A stretch of DNA of 64,000 nt from Halobacillus salinus (GTDB lineage Bacteria > Bacillota > Bacilli > Bacillales > Halobacillaceae). Shown in pieces: positions 35,740 to 44,606 of this stretch. The notes beneath the pieces are model-generated. The model did no database searches, was not told where the DNA came from, and saw only the letters and a program-made list of their open reading frames with translations. Each line of letters begins with the position of its first letter. Position 1 is the stretch's first letter. The position numbers were made by a program, and so were the translations under genes. The DNA is taken from the NCBI RefSeq assembly GCF_004684905.1, contig NZ_SRJC01000003.1:186001-250000 (forward strand), in the 5' to 3' direction.

Positions 35740-37953
35740 TTACCTCCCTACTCGCCCCATTTGATTGATGATCCGATCAATCATCTCATCGACGACTGTC
35801 ATGTTCCTAGCGGCTGCATTATAAGCATGTTGAAACTTGATCATATTGGTCATCTCTTCATCAAGCGATACAGCACTAATCGATTGTCTTTGCTCGACGA
35901 CTGATTGCTTTAAGATATTTGTGTTATTCACCATTCGATTGGCTTCTTGCGTATCAACAGCCATCTCACCAATTACCCCTTGGTAATAACTATTAAAATC
36001 AGACAATCCGCCTTCAGGGTCATAGTTAAGCGAGCTATTACCTACTTCTGATAAATCAAGAGCGTTCTGACCATTTCCTTTTCCATTCGTGGTTGACGCT
36101 GCAATATTACTGACGCTATCAAGAATATCCTGTGCAACTTTGATTCTACTTGCGAACCCTTTTCTCTCTATCGCTCCATCATCTGACTGGACAACTGTCT
36201 GCCCTATAGAGGAACCGATAATTTGCAGTTGACTCTGCCAATCTGAATCCCTTAGATTTACCTTCTGTCCACCTGTCTCACTTACAAGCTGGTTAAGTTC
36301 AGCAACATCTGTATATTCCGTATTAAAAACACCATGTACTTTTACTCCATTAGGCTTTAAATCATTATTGATCAGATTTGCTAATGCAGCTTCATCGTCT
36401 GCATCTTCATCAGTAACGAATACTACATGCTTGAACCCTCCACCATCTCCTGCTTGTGAAAAGTCATAAGAACCAGAAACAGTTGATAGTGCCCCCATCA
36501 GATTCTCTGTTCCTCCGCCCGTAGCATTCAAATTTTCAATTTCTTCTTTGATAATACTAAAATCTTCTGACCAATTGTCTCCATCCAAAGCATATGTTGT
36601 ACTACCACCATCATAGCTGGTTAGCCCGAAACGGACATTGTCGACACCCTCACCTTGAATGCTTTGAGCAAATTCTTCTAACTTTGCAGCAATCGCGTCT
36701 TGACTACCGTTCATGCTGCCACTGTTATCAAGCACAAACACCACGTCCGCTCGCTTAGGCAAAGCGCTTTGAGTTTCCTTTGAGCGATCAGCAAAGAAAG
36801 GAATATCAGAAGGAGAGCTGTCAATTTCACTTAAGCTGTTCCCATCTTCATGAACTTTGTTGAATTCACTTGCAAAAGCGAAAGCCATGTTATCCAATTC
36901 TTCTAACATACCTGGATACACACCAACTACTCCACTCTTTGGAATTTCACCATTGTCATAACCGTACGCGTCAACTAACCCTCTTAATTTTCCAGTGGAA
37001 GAGAAAGCACTTGCCTGAACAGTAGATAGGAAATCTTCTTCACTATCTTCCCCCTCAATAACCTCTCCTCTTCCTAGTTTAATAGTCTTTGCGGATTGAT
37101 CCGCACCATCGTAATTGATTTGCAGTTCATTGTATGTAAGGTTCTCACCATCAACTAAAGCAACACTGTTCCCATTGTTATTAACAAATAAGGACTTTTG
37201 ATCATTTCCTACAACCTCGATGTTGTAAATTCCCTCTGCAACATCTAATGAGGAAGAAGAGCTCTTTTCCTTAGTTACCTTAATGTCCACTAGACTAGAG
37301 AGTTGATCAACAAGCCGGTCTCGTTCATCGTACAGGTCATTCGGTAGCATGCCGTGCGGTTCTACTTCCCCAATTTGTTTATTCAAACTATTAATCTGGT
37401 TTGCCAGGCTGTTAATCTCTTTCGACACTACGTTAATCTCATTTTTAGTATCGTTACGAAGTCCTTGAATGGAAGTAGACAGATAATTAAAAGTTTCCGC
37501 AACTGCAACCCCACGCTGCCTTACAACCGATCTCGCTCCTGCATCCTCCGGGTTCACCGACATATCCTGAAGCGACTGCCAGAATCGGTCCATCGTCTTA
37601 GACAACCCTTGGTCTGACGGTTCGTTCATGATTTCTTCCATCTTCGTCAATGCTTTGGACATCGACTCGTAGTACCCCGTCTTTTTATTCTCATTCCGGA
37701 ACTGGATGTCCAAGAACGATTCCCTAACACGCTCGACCGATCCCGCTTGCACCCCACTACCAACTTGCCCAGGAATCTCAGGACGGTTTCTTGATGCAGG
37801 TGGGAAAGGAGCGGTCTGTTCAAAGTTCACCCGCTGCCTTGTGTAACCTTCGGTGTTAGCATTGGAAATGTTATGGCCGGTTGTATAGAGAGCGGATTGT
37901 TGGGTGAACAGTCCGCGTTTGGCTATTTCTAATCCGTTGAAAGTAGAAACCAT
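35740..37953 (-). CDS. flgK: hook-filament junction protein FlgK (HAP1) with inserted vWA domain
   Basis: A 737-residue protein, about 230 longer than B. subtilis FlgK (~507). Residues 1-~395 are FlgK: STFNGLEIAKRGLFTQQSALYTTGHNISNANTEGYTRQ, MDRFWQSLQDMSVNPED, FASEFNKVHEDG, PFFAD. Residues ~402-585 form a von Willebrand factor A domain: strand ADVVFVLDNSGSM with MIDAS DxSxS at 409-413, Thr482 in GGGTEN, Asp515 in VFVTDED. From ~600 the FlgK C-terminus resumes (ASRIKVAQDI...YYQGVIGEMAVDTQEANRM...FQHAYNAAARNMTVVDEMIDRIIN). It is one uninterrupted frame, so a real fusion and not a frameshift. All metal-site residues are present, so Mg2+/ligand binding is plausible. ATG 37953 follows AAAGGAGAG. 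Confidence 0.95.
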   Translation of the reverse strand: MVSTFNGLEIAKRGLFTQQSALYTTGHNISNANTEGYTRQRVNFEQTAPFPPASRNRPEIPGQVGSGVQAGSVERVRESFLDIQFRNENKKTGYYESMSKALTKMEEIMNEPSDQGLSKTMDRFWQSLQDMSVNPEDAGARSVVRQRGVAVAETFNYLSTSIQGLRNDTKNEINVVSKEINSLANQINSLNKQIGEVEPHGMLPNDLYDERDRLVDQLSSLVDIKVTKEKSSSSSLDVAEGIYNIEVVGNDQKSLFVNNNGNSVALVDGENLTYNELQINYDGADQSAKTIKLGRGEVIEGEDSEEDFLSTVQASAFSSTGKLRGLVDAYGYDNGEIPKSGVVGVYPGMLEELDNMAFAFASEFNKVHEDGNSLSEIDSSPSDIPFFADRSKETQSALPKRADVVFVLDNSGSMNGSQDAIAAKLEEFAQSIQGEGVDNVRFGLTSYDGGSTTYALDGDNWSEDFSIIKEEIENLNATGGGTENLMGALSTVSGSYDFSQAGDGGGFKHVVFVTDEDADDEAALANLINNDLKPNGVKVHGVFNTEYTDVAELNQLVSETGGQKVNLRDSDWQSQLQIIGSSIGQTVVQSDDGAIERKGFASRIKVAQDILDSVSNIAASTTNGKGNGQNALDLSEVGNSSLNYDPEGGLSDFNSYYQGVIGEMAVDTQEANRMVNNTNILKQSVVEQRQSISAVSLDEEMTNMIKFQHAYNAAARNMTVVDEMIDRIINQMGRVGR

Positions 37954-37971
37954 GATTTCTCTCCTTTACTA

Positions 37972-38460
37972 TTACGCTTTCGAATCAAATACCGATCGCT
38001 TCGGTTGCGTTGATTGCTCTTCGTTGCCTCCATAGTTCACGTTGTCCAAGGAAGGCTGGAGCATGTCTAGTGACAAATTGACGAACTGAAGAGATTGCTT
38101 TGTCAGCTCTGCGTTCAGTTGTTCTTGCTGCTTCAAATCGGCAAGGACGATAATCAATTCATTATAAGCGGCTTGGAGTGCTTCTTGCTCGCTTCCTTCC
38201 ATGTGCTCGAGCATTTCCGAAATGGTCGGTTCCGTATAGGATAACCCTCTTGCTTCGTACCACTGGTTCACAGCGTCCATCCGAGCTTTTTCCAACTTAT
38301 CGATTGCCTGCACGTGCTTTCTTTCTGTCGTTAACAACTTCTGCAGTCCGGTCGTATCATTAGACTTCAAGGCGTCGGTTTTCTTTTGTGACAAGGCCAA
38401 AAGACTTTCGTGCAGCTGCTTCATTTGCGTCATCGTATGTACAATAGGTTTAACGGTCAC
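37972..38460 (-). CDS. flgN: flagellar chaperone FlgN
   Basis: A 162-residue helical protein, the export chaperone for FlgK and FlgL. Pattern: MKQLHESLLALSQKKTDALKSNDTTGLQKLL, EARGLSYTEPTISEMLEHMEG, LKQQEQLNAELTKQSLQFVNLSLDML. Starts at GTG 38460 after AAAGGAGA; lies 18 bp upstream of its client gene flgK. Confidence 0.9.
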   Translation of the reverse strand: MTVKPIVHTMTQMKQLHESLLALSQKKTDALKSNDTTGLQKLLTTERKHVQAIDKLEKARMDAVNQWYEARGLSYTEPTISEMLEHMEGSEQEALQAAYNELIIVLADLKQQEQLNAELTKQSLQFVNLSLDMLQPSLDNVNYGGNEEQSTQPKRSVFDSKA

Positions 38461-38492
38461 ACCGATTCTCCTTTAGTTAAAATCTTGGGTTG

Positions 38493-38542
38493 TCATAAGT
38501 CAGTCGTTACAGTGGAGGATTCCACTCCATCGAATGACTTAC
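38493..38542 (-). other. long hairpin between flgM and flgN
   Basis: Outer stem TAAGTCA / TGACTTA and inner GTGGA / TCCAC around an interior loop. With the terminator just before it, it could lower flgN-flgK expression relative to flgM. Confidence 0.45.
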
Positions 38543-38545
38543 GAC

Positions 38546-38584
38546 ATGCAAAAGCAAAGCCATACGGGTATGGCCTTGCTTCTT
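38546..38584 (-). terminator. terminator after flgM
   Basis: Stem AGCAAGGCCATA / TATGGCTTTGCT, loop CCCG, then TTTTG on the minus strand; probably partial since flgN-flgK follow in the same direction. Confidence 0.65.
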
Positions 38585-38586
38585 TA

Positions 38587-38847
38587 TTACTTCGTCCAAA
38601 AATCGATCATTTTCTTCGCTGTCACTTTCGGATCTACTTGATAGGTACCAGATTCGATATCCTGCTTGATCTGGTTGATGCGTTTTTGGCGAGCTGGATT
38701 CGGTTGTTCGCTTCCATGCATTTTCTTCGCCTCATCTGAAATTTCTAATTTATCTTGTCGGTTTCCCTGCTGCTTCATGTCCGTCTGCTTGTTGATGGAT
38801 TTATTATATGGGTTGAAATTCGTCTGATTAGGTCCATGAATTCTCAC
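38587..38847 (-). CDS. flgM: anti-sigma-D factor FlgM
   Basis: An 86-residue inhibitor of the motility sigma factor. The C-terminal sigma-binding part is visible (DKLEISDEAKKM... PARQKRINQIKQDIESGTYQVDPKVTAKKMIDFW), with the usual disordered N-terminus. Start GTG 38847 follows GAGGTG by six bases; another GTG three codons upstream overlaps that site. A sigma-D-type promoter precedes it, giving feedback control as in B. subtilis. Confidence 0.92.
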   Translation of the reverse strand: MRIHGPNQTNFNPYNKSINKQTDMKQQGNRQDKLEISDEAKKMHGSEQPNPARQKRINQIKQDIESGTYQVDPKVTAKKMIDFWTK

Positions 38848-38888
38848 AGCGTTCACCTCGCTTCTTTACGTTTCCTGATTTACCGTTT

Positions 38889-38915
38889 ATATCGGTGGTA
38901 ACCAGAAGATATTAA
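38889..38915 (-). promoter_or_regulatory. sigma-D-type promoter of flgM
   Basis: On the minus strand TTAA (38915-38912), 15 bp, ACCGATAT (38896-38889). Confidence 0.65.
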
Positions 38916-38922
38916 ATGCAAC

Positions 38923-39348
38923 TTATCGATTATTTCGTACGGAGTAATAGGTTTTATTACTCTTCAATCTCTCTAGGTCTTCTTTCCTCTTTTCGAACTC
39001 TTTATCGCGCTCGACCTTCTCGAGACCGCCTTCGATCTCTTCTGTACAACTATCACACAATCTACCTTCTTGAATCCCTGCTCCGCAGCGATCACAGTGG
39101 TACATCAAGTTAGGGAATTGGGCCGGGTGCAGCCGCTTCTCTGCCACAAACTTACGGATCAGCTTCTCCTCGACACCTGTGTGGTATTCGATCTCCTTCA
39201 CGTTCGCTGTGCGGTTCTGTTTCTTTCTCAAAAATACATACACCGTCTGGAAGTCTTTCTCTTCTTGCTTCTGACATTCCGGACAAACGGTTGCGGCACC
39301 TTTCATAAAGATTGCGTTACATCGCGGACAATTCGCTACTTCCCCCAT
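38923..39348 (-). CDS. yvyF: TIGR03826-type flagellar operon protein (YvyF)
   Basis: A 141-residue protein with two zinc-ribbon-like cysteine sets, N-terminal CPRCNAIF...CPECQKQEEKDFQ and C-terminal YHCDRCGAGIQEGRLCDSC, separated by a helix-turn-helix-like segment (VKEIEYHTGVEEKLIRKFVAEKRL), and a charged C-terminal coiled coil. Position between comFC and flgM matches B. subtilis yvyF. ATG 39348 follows AGGAGG. Confidence 0.88.
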   Translation of the reverse strand: MGEVANCPRCNAIFMKGAATVCPECQKQEEKDFQTVYVFLRKKQNRTANVKEIEYHTGVEEKLIRKFVAEKRLHPAQFPNLMYHCDRCGAGIQEGRLCDSCTEEIEGGLEKVERDKEFEKRKEDLERLKSNKTYYSVRNNR

Positions 39349-39422
39349 GTCGTCGCCTCCTATAAACCTCTTTTTCTATTATATCGGCTAAACTAATAGA
39401 AGCCAAAGCCCTTCAGAAGAAT

Positions 39423-40067
39423 TTATCGGAAAAGTGTGTACGAATAGACTTCCGGACACCCGCCTTCTTTCAATAAAGACGCGGCATGACGGAGGGTCGT
39501 CCCCGTTGTGTAAATATCATCTACCAGTAGAACCGGCTGATTAATCGGATCTAACAGCTGAAAGGGATTTTCCGAGTCAACCCGTTCCTGACGCTGCTTC
39601 TTCGACTGCTTGGTCGTTCCCTGGCGCCCAAGTAAAGAAACCGGCTGTTTACCCAACATGTGAATAATCGCTTCGGACTGATTGAACCCTCGCTCCTTCA
39701 GTCGTTCTTCACTCAGCGGAATAGGTACCATCGCATAGCCCACCGGCACATCCAGCTTGCCTTGCAGAGAAAAAAGCAGTTCATAATCGCCCCGATACTT
39801 CCACTTCGCTACCCAATCCTTCGCGAAAGCATTATAAGAGAACGAAGCCACATTCTTCTTAAGCGGGTCTTCTTGTCCCATACCCCAACGCTCGCAGTCA
39901 AAACAAATCCCGTCACTGTCCCCGCGTCCGCATTTCGGACAAGTCGGCGTAACAGGCTCGAATTGTGCCAAACAATCTGCACAGCACCTCTGCTGCTCAG
40001 GTGGTTTGAACACATTGACCCACGTAATCGTAGGGATGATTTCATTGAAGCAAATATAACATCTCAT
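39423..40067 (-). CDS. comFC: competence protein ComFC (phosphoribosyltransferase-like)
   Basis: A 214-residue protein for DNA uptake during transformation. N-terminal zinc cysteines (CYICFNE; CPKCGRGDSDGICFDC), then a PRTase fold with the signature VLLVDDIYTTGTTLRHAASLL. The start ATG 40067 shares one base with the comFA stop (TGATG), so translation is coupled. ComFB, present between these genes in B. subtilis, is absent. Confidence 0.93.
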   Translation of the reverse strand: MRCYICFNEIIPTITWVNVFKPPEQQRCCADCLAQFEPVTPTCPKCGRGDSDGICFDCERWGMGQEDPLKKNVASFSYNAFAKDWVAKWKYRGDYELLFSLQGKLDVPVGYAMVPIPLSEERLKERGFNQSEAIIHMLGKQPVSLLGRQGTTKQSKKQRQERVDSENPFQLLDPINQPVLLVDDIYTTGTTLRHAASLLKEGGCPEVYSYTLFR

Positions 40068-41377
40068 CAGCGCTTCCCGAGCTTGTTCATCCGAGAGATG
40101 GCTTCGACCGCATCCAACATCGCATTCGTTTTCCCACCGTGGAAAAACCGCACATCACCGTCAGGATCATCCGGACTGCGACCAGCCCTACCGGCAATCT
40201 GCACGAGCGCCGCTTCATCGAAGACCACATGACCCGCATCGATTACAAACACATCAACCGACGGAAACGTTACGCCTCGTTCCAAAATCGTCGTCGTCAA
40301 CATCAGTCGGAACTTCTTGTCACGGAACGCCTGTACCTTATCAACGCGATCTGAATCCTCGGCGAAAACGCACTGTCCGGCTAACCCCTCCTCTCTCAAC
40401 AGCTCTAATACCCATTCCGTCATCGCGACCGAAGGCAGAAAGACCATCAGCTGGCGTTCCGAATTCTGTTGATCGAGTATTTTGGATAAGACGGAGGCTG
40501 GCAGTTGCTTTCGTTTTAAGTTTCTTGGAAGGGAAGGAATCAGTTGAAGTTTAGGCTCAGGAAGGGGATGACCGTGAAACCTTTTCGGTATAAATACAGC
40601 GGGAAGTTTCTTCGTCCGGACACGCCACTTCTCCCACTTCCTCGGAGTCGCTGTTAAGTAAATAGACGAGGCATTGTCTTTTTTGGCACGCTGTGCTGCA
40701 AACTTCAAGGAGTCATCATGGTGAAAAGGAAAAGCATCGATTTCATCAATAATCATGACATCGAACGCTTTAGAAAAACGAAGAAGTTGGTGAGTGGTAG
40801 CGATGATGAAGCTTGCGTCGGCTTCGCGGTCCGGACTGCCTCCATACAAGCCTTGGATCGGCACGTCAGGAAAGGCAGACCGCAAACGAGGCAACAGCTC
40901 GCGGACCACATCGGCACGAGGCGTAGCGAGACAAATCCGCTTCCCATGTTGCAGAGCAGCTTCTATGCCTGGGAACAACATTTCCGTCTTACCAGCTCCG
41001 CAGACGGCCCATATCAACACTTCCCCACCGCTGATGACTACGTCCTTTATCGCATCCGCGCCTGTTTGCTGCCAAGGCGTCAGCTCCCCTTTCCATTGCA
41101 AAGGTTGCTCAAAGCTTGGCCACTTGAAAGAAGTACTTCCTTGATAAAGAGGCTCGCATTCCATCACGCGTCCCATTTGGATGCAGTTCCGGCAGTATCG
41201 ACAGGTTTTCTGGCAGGCGTCGTGGGGCATGTGCCCGAAGAGGTGAGATTGGCTGTTGCCACAGCGCTTGCATTGGTAGCCGAAGCGACGCTTGATAATC
41301 GAAGGGACAGGAGTGTAATGAGAGAGGTCTTCTGGGGTGATGTCGTGAGGAAGAAGGAGTTTACCAGCGTGTTTCAA
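40067..41377 (-). CDS. comFA: competence helicase ComFA
   Basis: A 436-residue DEAD/DEAH-type ATPase that helps pull single-stranded DNA into the cell. A four-cysteine zinc module is near the N-terminus (CKRCGN, CRYCRNC); Walker A AVCGAGKTEM; DEAD-box variant IIDEID; motif III YLTATP; C-terminal helicase lobe with TTTILERGVTFPSVDVFVID and QIAGRAGRSPDDPDG. Translation probably starts at TTG 41377, since no ATG with a good site precedes the cysteine module. Confidence 0.93.
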   Translation of the reverse strand: MKHAGKLLLPHDITPEDLSHYTPVPSIIKRRFGYQCKRCGNSQSHLFGHMPHDACQKTCRYCRNCIQMGRVMECEPLYQGSTSFKWPSFEQPLQWKGELTPWQQTGADAIKDVVISGGEVLIWAVCGAGKTEMLFPGIEAALQHGKRICLATPRADVVRELLPRLRSAFPDVPIQGLYGGSPDREADASFIIATTHQLLRFSKAFDVMIIDEIDAFPFHHDDSLKFAAQRAKKDNASSIYLTATPRKWEKWRVRTKKLPAVFIPKRFHGHPLPEPKLQLIPSLPRNLKRKQLPASVLSKILDQQNSERQLMVFLPSVAMTEWVLELLREEGLAGQCVFAEDSDRVDKVQAFRDKKFRLMLTTTILERGVTFPSVDVFVIDAGHVVFDEAALVQIAGRAGRSPDDPDGDVRFFHGGKTNAMLDAVEAISRMNKLGKR

Positions 41378-41396
41378 AGAATCACATCCTATTTAT

Positions 41397-41438
41397 AAAA
41401 ATAGAGCCTGCTTGAGTCTCACAAACAGGCTCTATCGT
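41397..41438 (-). terminator. terminator after degV
   Basis: Stem ATAGAGCCTG / CAGGCTCTAT followed by TTTTAT on the minus strand, 3 bp after the stop. Confidence 0.8.
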
Positions 41439-41440
41439 CA

Positions 41441-42286
41441 TTAGGATTTGCGGTACCAGCCGAGTCCCATCGCGCCTTCGCCGAGGTGCGTACCGATGAC
41501 CGGGCCGAAGTAGCTCAGTTCAACTTCTACGTTATCGAACTGGTTCTCGATTTCTGCTTTGATCTGCGCCGCTTCTTCTTCGCGGTTGGCGTGAATCATA
41601 CACGCCTTGAACTCGCCGCCACCTTGGACATCTTCCTCAAACAAGGAGAGGATTCGCTTCAAGGCTTTTTTACGTGTGCGGATTTTTTCAAATGGAACGA
41701 TCTTCGTATCGACGAAGTGTAGGACCGGCTTCACTTGGAGTAAGCCTCCTACGAAAGCCTGTGCTCCGTTCAGTCGCCCTCCGCGGTGCAGGTGGGAGAG
41801 GTCGTCCGCCATGAAGTATGCGCTCATCGTCGTCTTCATTTCGTTCATCCGTTCCATGATTTGTTTAGGTGTCGCGCCGTTCTGTGCCAAGTCGGCGGCT
41901 TCGATGGCATAGAAACCTTGCATCATGCAGCTGATTTCGGAATCGAAGACGTGGACATCGATGTCCTCCACCATGTCCCCAGCTGTCATCATCCCCTGGT
42001 ACGTGCCGCTGATGCCGCTTGAGAGGTGGATCGCTACGACCGCGTCGTATTCTTTAGCGAGCTCTTCTAACTTTTCCGTCATCATGCCGATCGACGGCTG
42101 GGATGTTTTCGGCAGGTCGCCGTTTTCTTTGACCATGTCGTAGAAGTCATCAGCTTGGATGTCTACTTCCTCTTGATAGGATTCGTGCCCGAAGATGACG
42201 TTCAGGGGCACCATATGTATTTGCTTCTCGTTGCGGATCTGTTTAGGCAAGTAGGCCGTGCTATCTGTGATTACCGCCGTTTTCAT
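41441..42286 (-). CDS. DegV family fatty-acid-binding protein (YviA position)
   Basis: A 281-residue DegV/FakB-type protein. Motifs: ITDSTAYLP at the N-terminus, KTSQPS, AIHLSSGISGTYQ, and LHRGGRLNGAQAFVGGLLQVKPVL. Characterised relatives (FakB) present fatty acids to a kinase, FakA; whether this one does so is unknown. In the same place as B. subtilis yviA, between degU and comFA. Confidence 0.92.
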   Translation of the reverse strand: MKTAVITDSTAYLPKQIRNEKQIHMVPLNVIFGHESYQEEVDIQADDFYDMVKENGDLPKTSQPSIGMMTEKLEELAKEYDAVVAIHLSSGISGTYQGMMTAGDMVEDIDVHVFDSEISCMMQGFYAIEAADLAQNGATPKQIMERMNEMKTTMSAYFMADDLSHLHRGGRLNGAQAFVGGLLQVKPVLHFVDTKIVPFEKIRTRKKALKRILSLFEEDVQGGGEFKACMIHANREEEAAQIKAEIENQFDNVEVELSYFGPVIGTHLGEGAMGLGWYRKS

Positions 42287-42412
42287 GCTTTTCCACTCCC
42301 TATATGCTTTTCTTTCAATGTATGTATAAGTTCTATTGCTATTCGTTTCCTATCATTTTACATGAAGCCCGGTCTTTTTGCATCTGATATTCCCACATTC
42401 GTAGATTAATAG

Positions 42413-42446
42413 AAAAGGCCTGAAGAGGTGTGCTCTTCAGGCCCTT
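42413..42446 (-). terminator. terminator after degU
   Basis: Stem GGCCTGAAGAG / CTCTTCAGGCC, loop CACAC, then TTTTC on the minus strand. Confidence 0.85.
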
Positions 42447-42455
42447 ATTAATAAC

Positions 42456-43133
42456 TTAAATGACTTCCACCCAGCCGTTCTTGATTGCTGTTACAACAGC
42501 TTGGGTACGGTCGTTTACATTCATCTTCTGTAAAATGTTGCTGACGTGGTTCTTGACCGTCTTCTCACTGATATACAGGGATTCTGCTACTCCGCGGTTG
42601 CTGTTACCGTCAGCCAAAAGCTGAAGTACTTCGCATTCACGACGAGTTAGCAAGTGGAGCGGTTTGCGGTATTCGATCGTACGGTACGCGTTGCTGCCGT
42701 TCGTTTCAGACAAGCGGCGGTATTCCTGTACGAGGTTGTGCGTCACTTTCGGGTGCAGGTACGATCCACCTTCTGAAACGACTTTGATTGCATCGATCAA
42801 TGCGTCAGAGTCCATTTCTTTCAGCAGGTAACCTTGTGCACCTGTTTTCAATGCGTGTGTTACATAGTTTTCGTCATCATGGATGGACAGAATGATTACT
42901 TTCATGTCCGGGAATCGTTTCGTCACTTCGGCTGTTGCTTCTACACCGTTGGTAGAAGGCATGTTGATATCCATCAACACAACATCCGGCATATATTGTT
43001 CAATCAGATGAACGGCGGATGAACCGTCGTCCCCTTCTGCTACTACTTCAAAACTAGATTCAAAGTCTAATATTCTTTTAACGCCTTCGCGGAATAATTT
43101 ATGGTCATCAATCAGAACTATTCTTGTCGTCAT
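42456..43133 (-). CDS. degU: response regulator DegU (NarL/LuxR type)
   Basis: A 225-residue regulator of exoenzymes, competence and motility. Receiver domain with phospho-acceptor Asp in [13 protein letters not shown] and acidic pair [11 protein letters not shown]-terminal LuxR-type helix-turn-helix [44 protein letters not shown] 315-nt region separates it from the degS start side; a hairpin and hexanucleotide repeat lie in the degS-degU gap, so it may have its own promoter as in B. subtilis. ATG 43133 follows AGGAGGAAG. Confidence 0.97.
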   Translation of the reverse strand: MTTRIVLIDDHKLFREGVKRILDFESSFEVVAEGDDGSSAVHLIEQYMPDVVLMDINMPSTNGVEATAEVTKRFPDMKVIILSIHDDENYVTHALKTGAQGYLLKEMDSDALIDAIKVVSEGGSYLHPKVTHNLVQEYRRLSETNGSNAYRTIEYRKPLHLLTRRECEVLQLLADGNSNRGVAESLYISEKTVKNHVSNILQKMNVNDRTQAVVTAIKNGWVEVI

Positions 43134-43237
43134 GATCTCTTCCTCCTATTTTCTTTGCCTTAGGGTTTTTTGTCCCCTCACCTATACTCTATTTTTTTCT
43201 GTCTCTGGTTCTTTTTGTATGGAAGTCACTCCATACG

Positions 43238-43260
43238 TCCTAATCCTAATCCTAATCCTA
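43238..43260. repeat. hexanucleotide tandem repeat in the degS-degU gap
   Basis: TCCTAA repeated three times plus TCCTA (23 bp); read with the genes it is TAGGAT-TAGGAT, a string of AGGA elements about 105 bp upstream of the degU start. A hairpin (GTATGGA/TCCATAC) adjoins it at 43218-43236. Confidence 0.8.
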
Positions 43261-43308
43261 TGACCATATTATAAACGATTCACGCCAAATTACATAGTTT
43301 TTATGCAA

Positions 43309-44448
43309 TTAACCATTTATTGGAATAAGAATCGTTACCATGGTCCCTTTACCTGGGCTAGAGTCAATCTTCATTTCTCCGTCCAGCATGTCGACGCGTT
43401 CGCGCATACCTACTAGACCGAACGATTGCTCTTTCTTCTCTGAGGGGTCGAACCCTTTGCCGTCATCCTTGACGATAATGGTGGTTGCATTGTGGGTCAT
43501 TTCGACCTTCACTTTGATTTCTGTTGCTTCTGCGTGCTTCAATGCGTTCTGTACCGCTTCTTGTAAAAGGCGGAACAACGCGACTTCGTACTTCGTTTCA
43601 AAGCGACGCTCTTTCCCGAATGGTTGGAACGTAATGCGTACGTTGTTGTAGTCTTCCATCGTCGCGATGTATTTCTTAAGCGTCGGAATGAGACCAAGAT
43701 CATCCAGCGCCATAGGACGCAGGTCATAAATAATACGTCGCACTTCATAAAGTGCCGAGCGTACCATTTTCTTCAGGCTCTTCATCTCCGCCATCGCTTG
43801 GTCGATGCCACGTTCGCGGTATGTACGGTCGACAAGATCAGACCGTAGCATCACGTTCGCAAGCATCTGAGCCGGTCCATCATGAATCTCCCGGGACAGG
43901 CGTCTCCGCTCTTCTTCCTGGGCTTCAATGATTTTCAAGCCGAACTGCTGCTTTTCTTTCGCATCTTCAAGCGCATCTGAAACGTGTTTGAAGTCTTCTG
44001 TTAAATAGTTGAGCACGACAGAAATTTTCCCACCAAGGCCTTCTGCTCGTTCAATGGTGTCTTCAAGATTACGCAAACGAAACTCTAAATCATCTCGTCG
44101 TTCGCGCATCTGCTTTTCTTTTTCACGTGTCATCGATAAATCCATTTGTAGGGCATGTGTTTGTTCATACACCTGCCGGATATCTTCTTCTGAATATTCC
44201 TGGAATTGTTTGCTCACTTCCGATAACCGCATACGTGAGAATTTCACTTTCTGCTGCAACTTGTCGCCATCATCAATCAATGTGTGGACTTGTCGCTTCG
44301 TGTCAATCAATTCTTGACTCAGTTTTTCAAATTCATTACGTGAGTCTTCGCTGATTTGGAAGATCTCATCTTTGCTGTTGGTGACGGTATCCACCATTTC
44401 ATTGATAATCGTATCAAGGGCTTTATCACCAAGTTTTTGTTCAGTCAT
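43309..44448 (-). CDS. degS: sensor histidine kinase DegS
   Basis: A 379-residue cytoplasmic kinase that phosphorylates DegU. N-terminal sensor region is a long coiled coil (residues ~1-180); then HisKA_3 with the phospho-histidine in RRRLSREIHDGPAQMLANVMLR, and the ATPase domain with N-box LLQEAVQNALKHAEA and G-boxes DDGKGFDP / GLVGMRERV. No membrane segment. ATG 44448 follows GGAGGG; an ATG six codons upstream is less well placed. Confidence 0.96.
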   Translation of the reverse strand: MTEQKLGDKALDTIINEMVDTVTNSKDEIFQISEDSRNEFEKLSQELIDTKRQVHTLIDDGDKLQQKVKFSRMRLSEVSKQFQEYSEEDIRQVYEQTHALQMDLSMTREKEKQMRERRDDLEFRLRNLEDTIERAEGLGGKISVVLNYLTEDFKHVSDALEDAKEKQQFGLKIIEAQEEERRRLSREIHDGPAQMLANVMLRSDLVDRTYRERGIDQAMAEMKSLKKMVRSALYEVRRIIYDLRPMALDDLGLIPTLKKYIATMEDYNNVRITFQPFGKERRFETKYEVALFRLLQEAVQNALKHAEATEIKVKVEMTHNATTIIVKDDGKGFDPSEKKEQSFGLVGMRERVDMLDGEMKIDSSPGKGTMVTILIPING

Positions 44449-44606
44449 CACAAGTCCCTCCATCAATATTCACACACTCATTCGATTGACCTAAGTCGTT
44501 TTATGGGGGTGTTACTTATCATTTTGTCTATTATTTTCTTAATTTCGACTTGTTTGCCTAACTTGTGAAGGCAATTATATAATTATCTTCTAGGAGGTCT
44601 GAAACT

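Noticed and set aside
40718-41398. 226-codon frame opposite comFA
   Set aside because: Antisense shadow; comFA shows all helicase motifs on the other strand.
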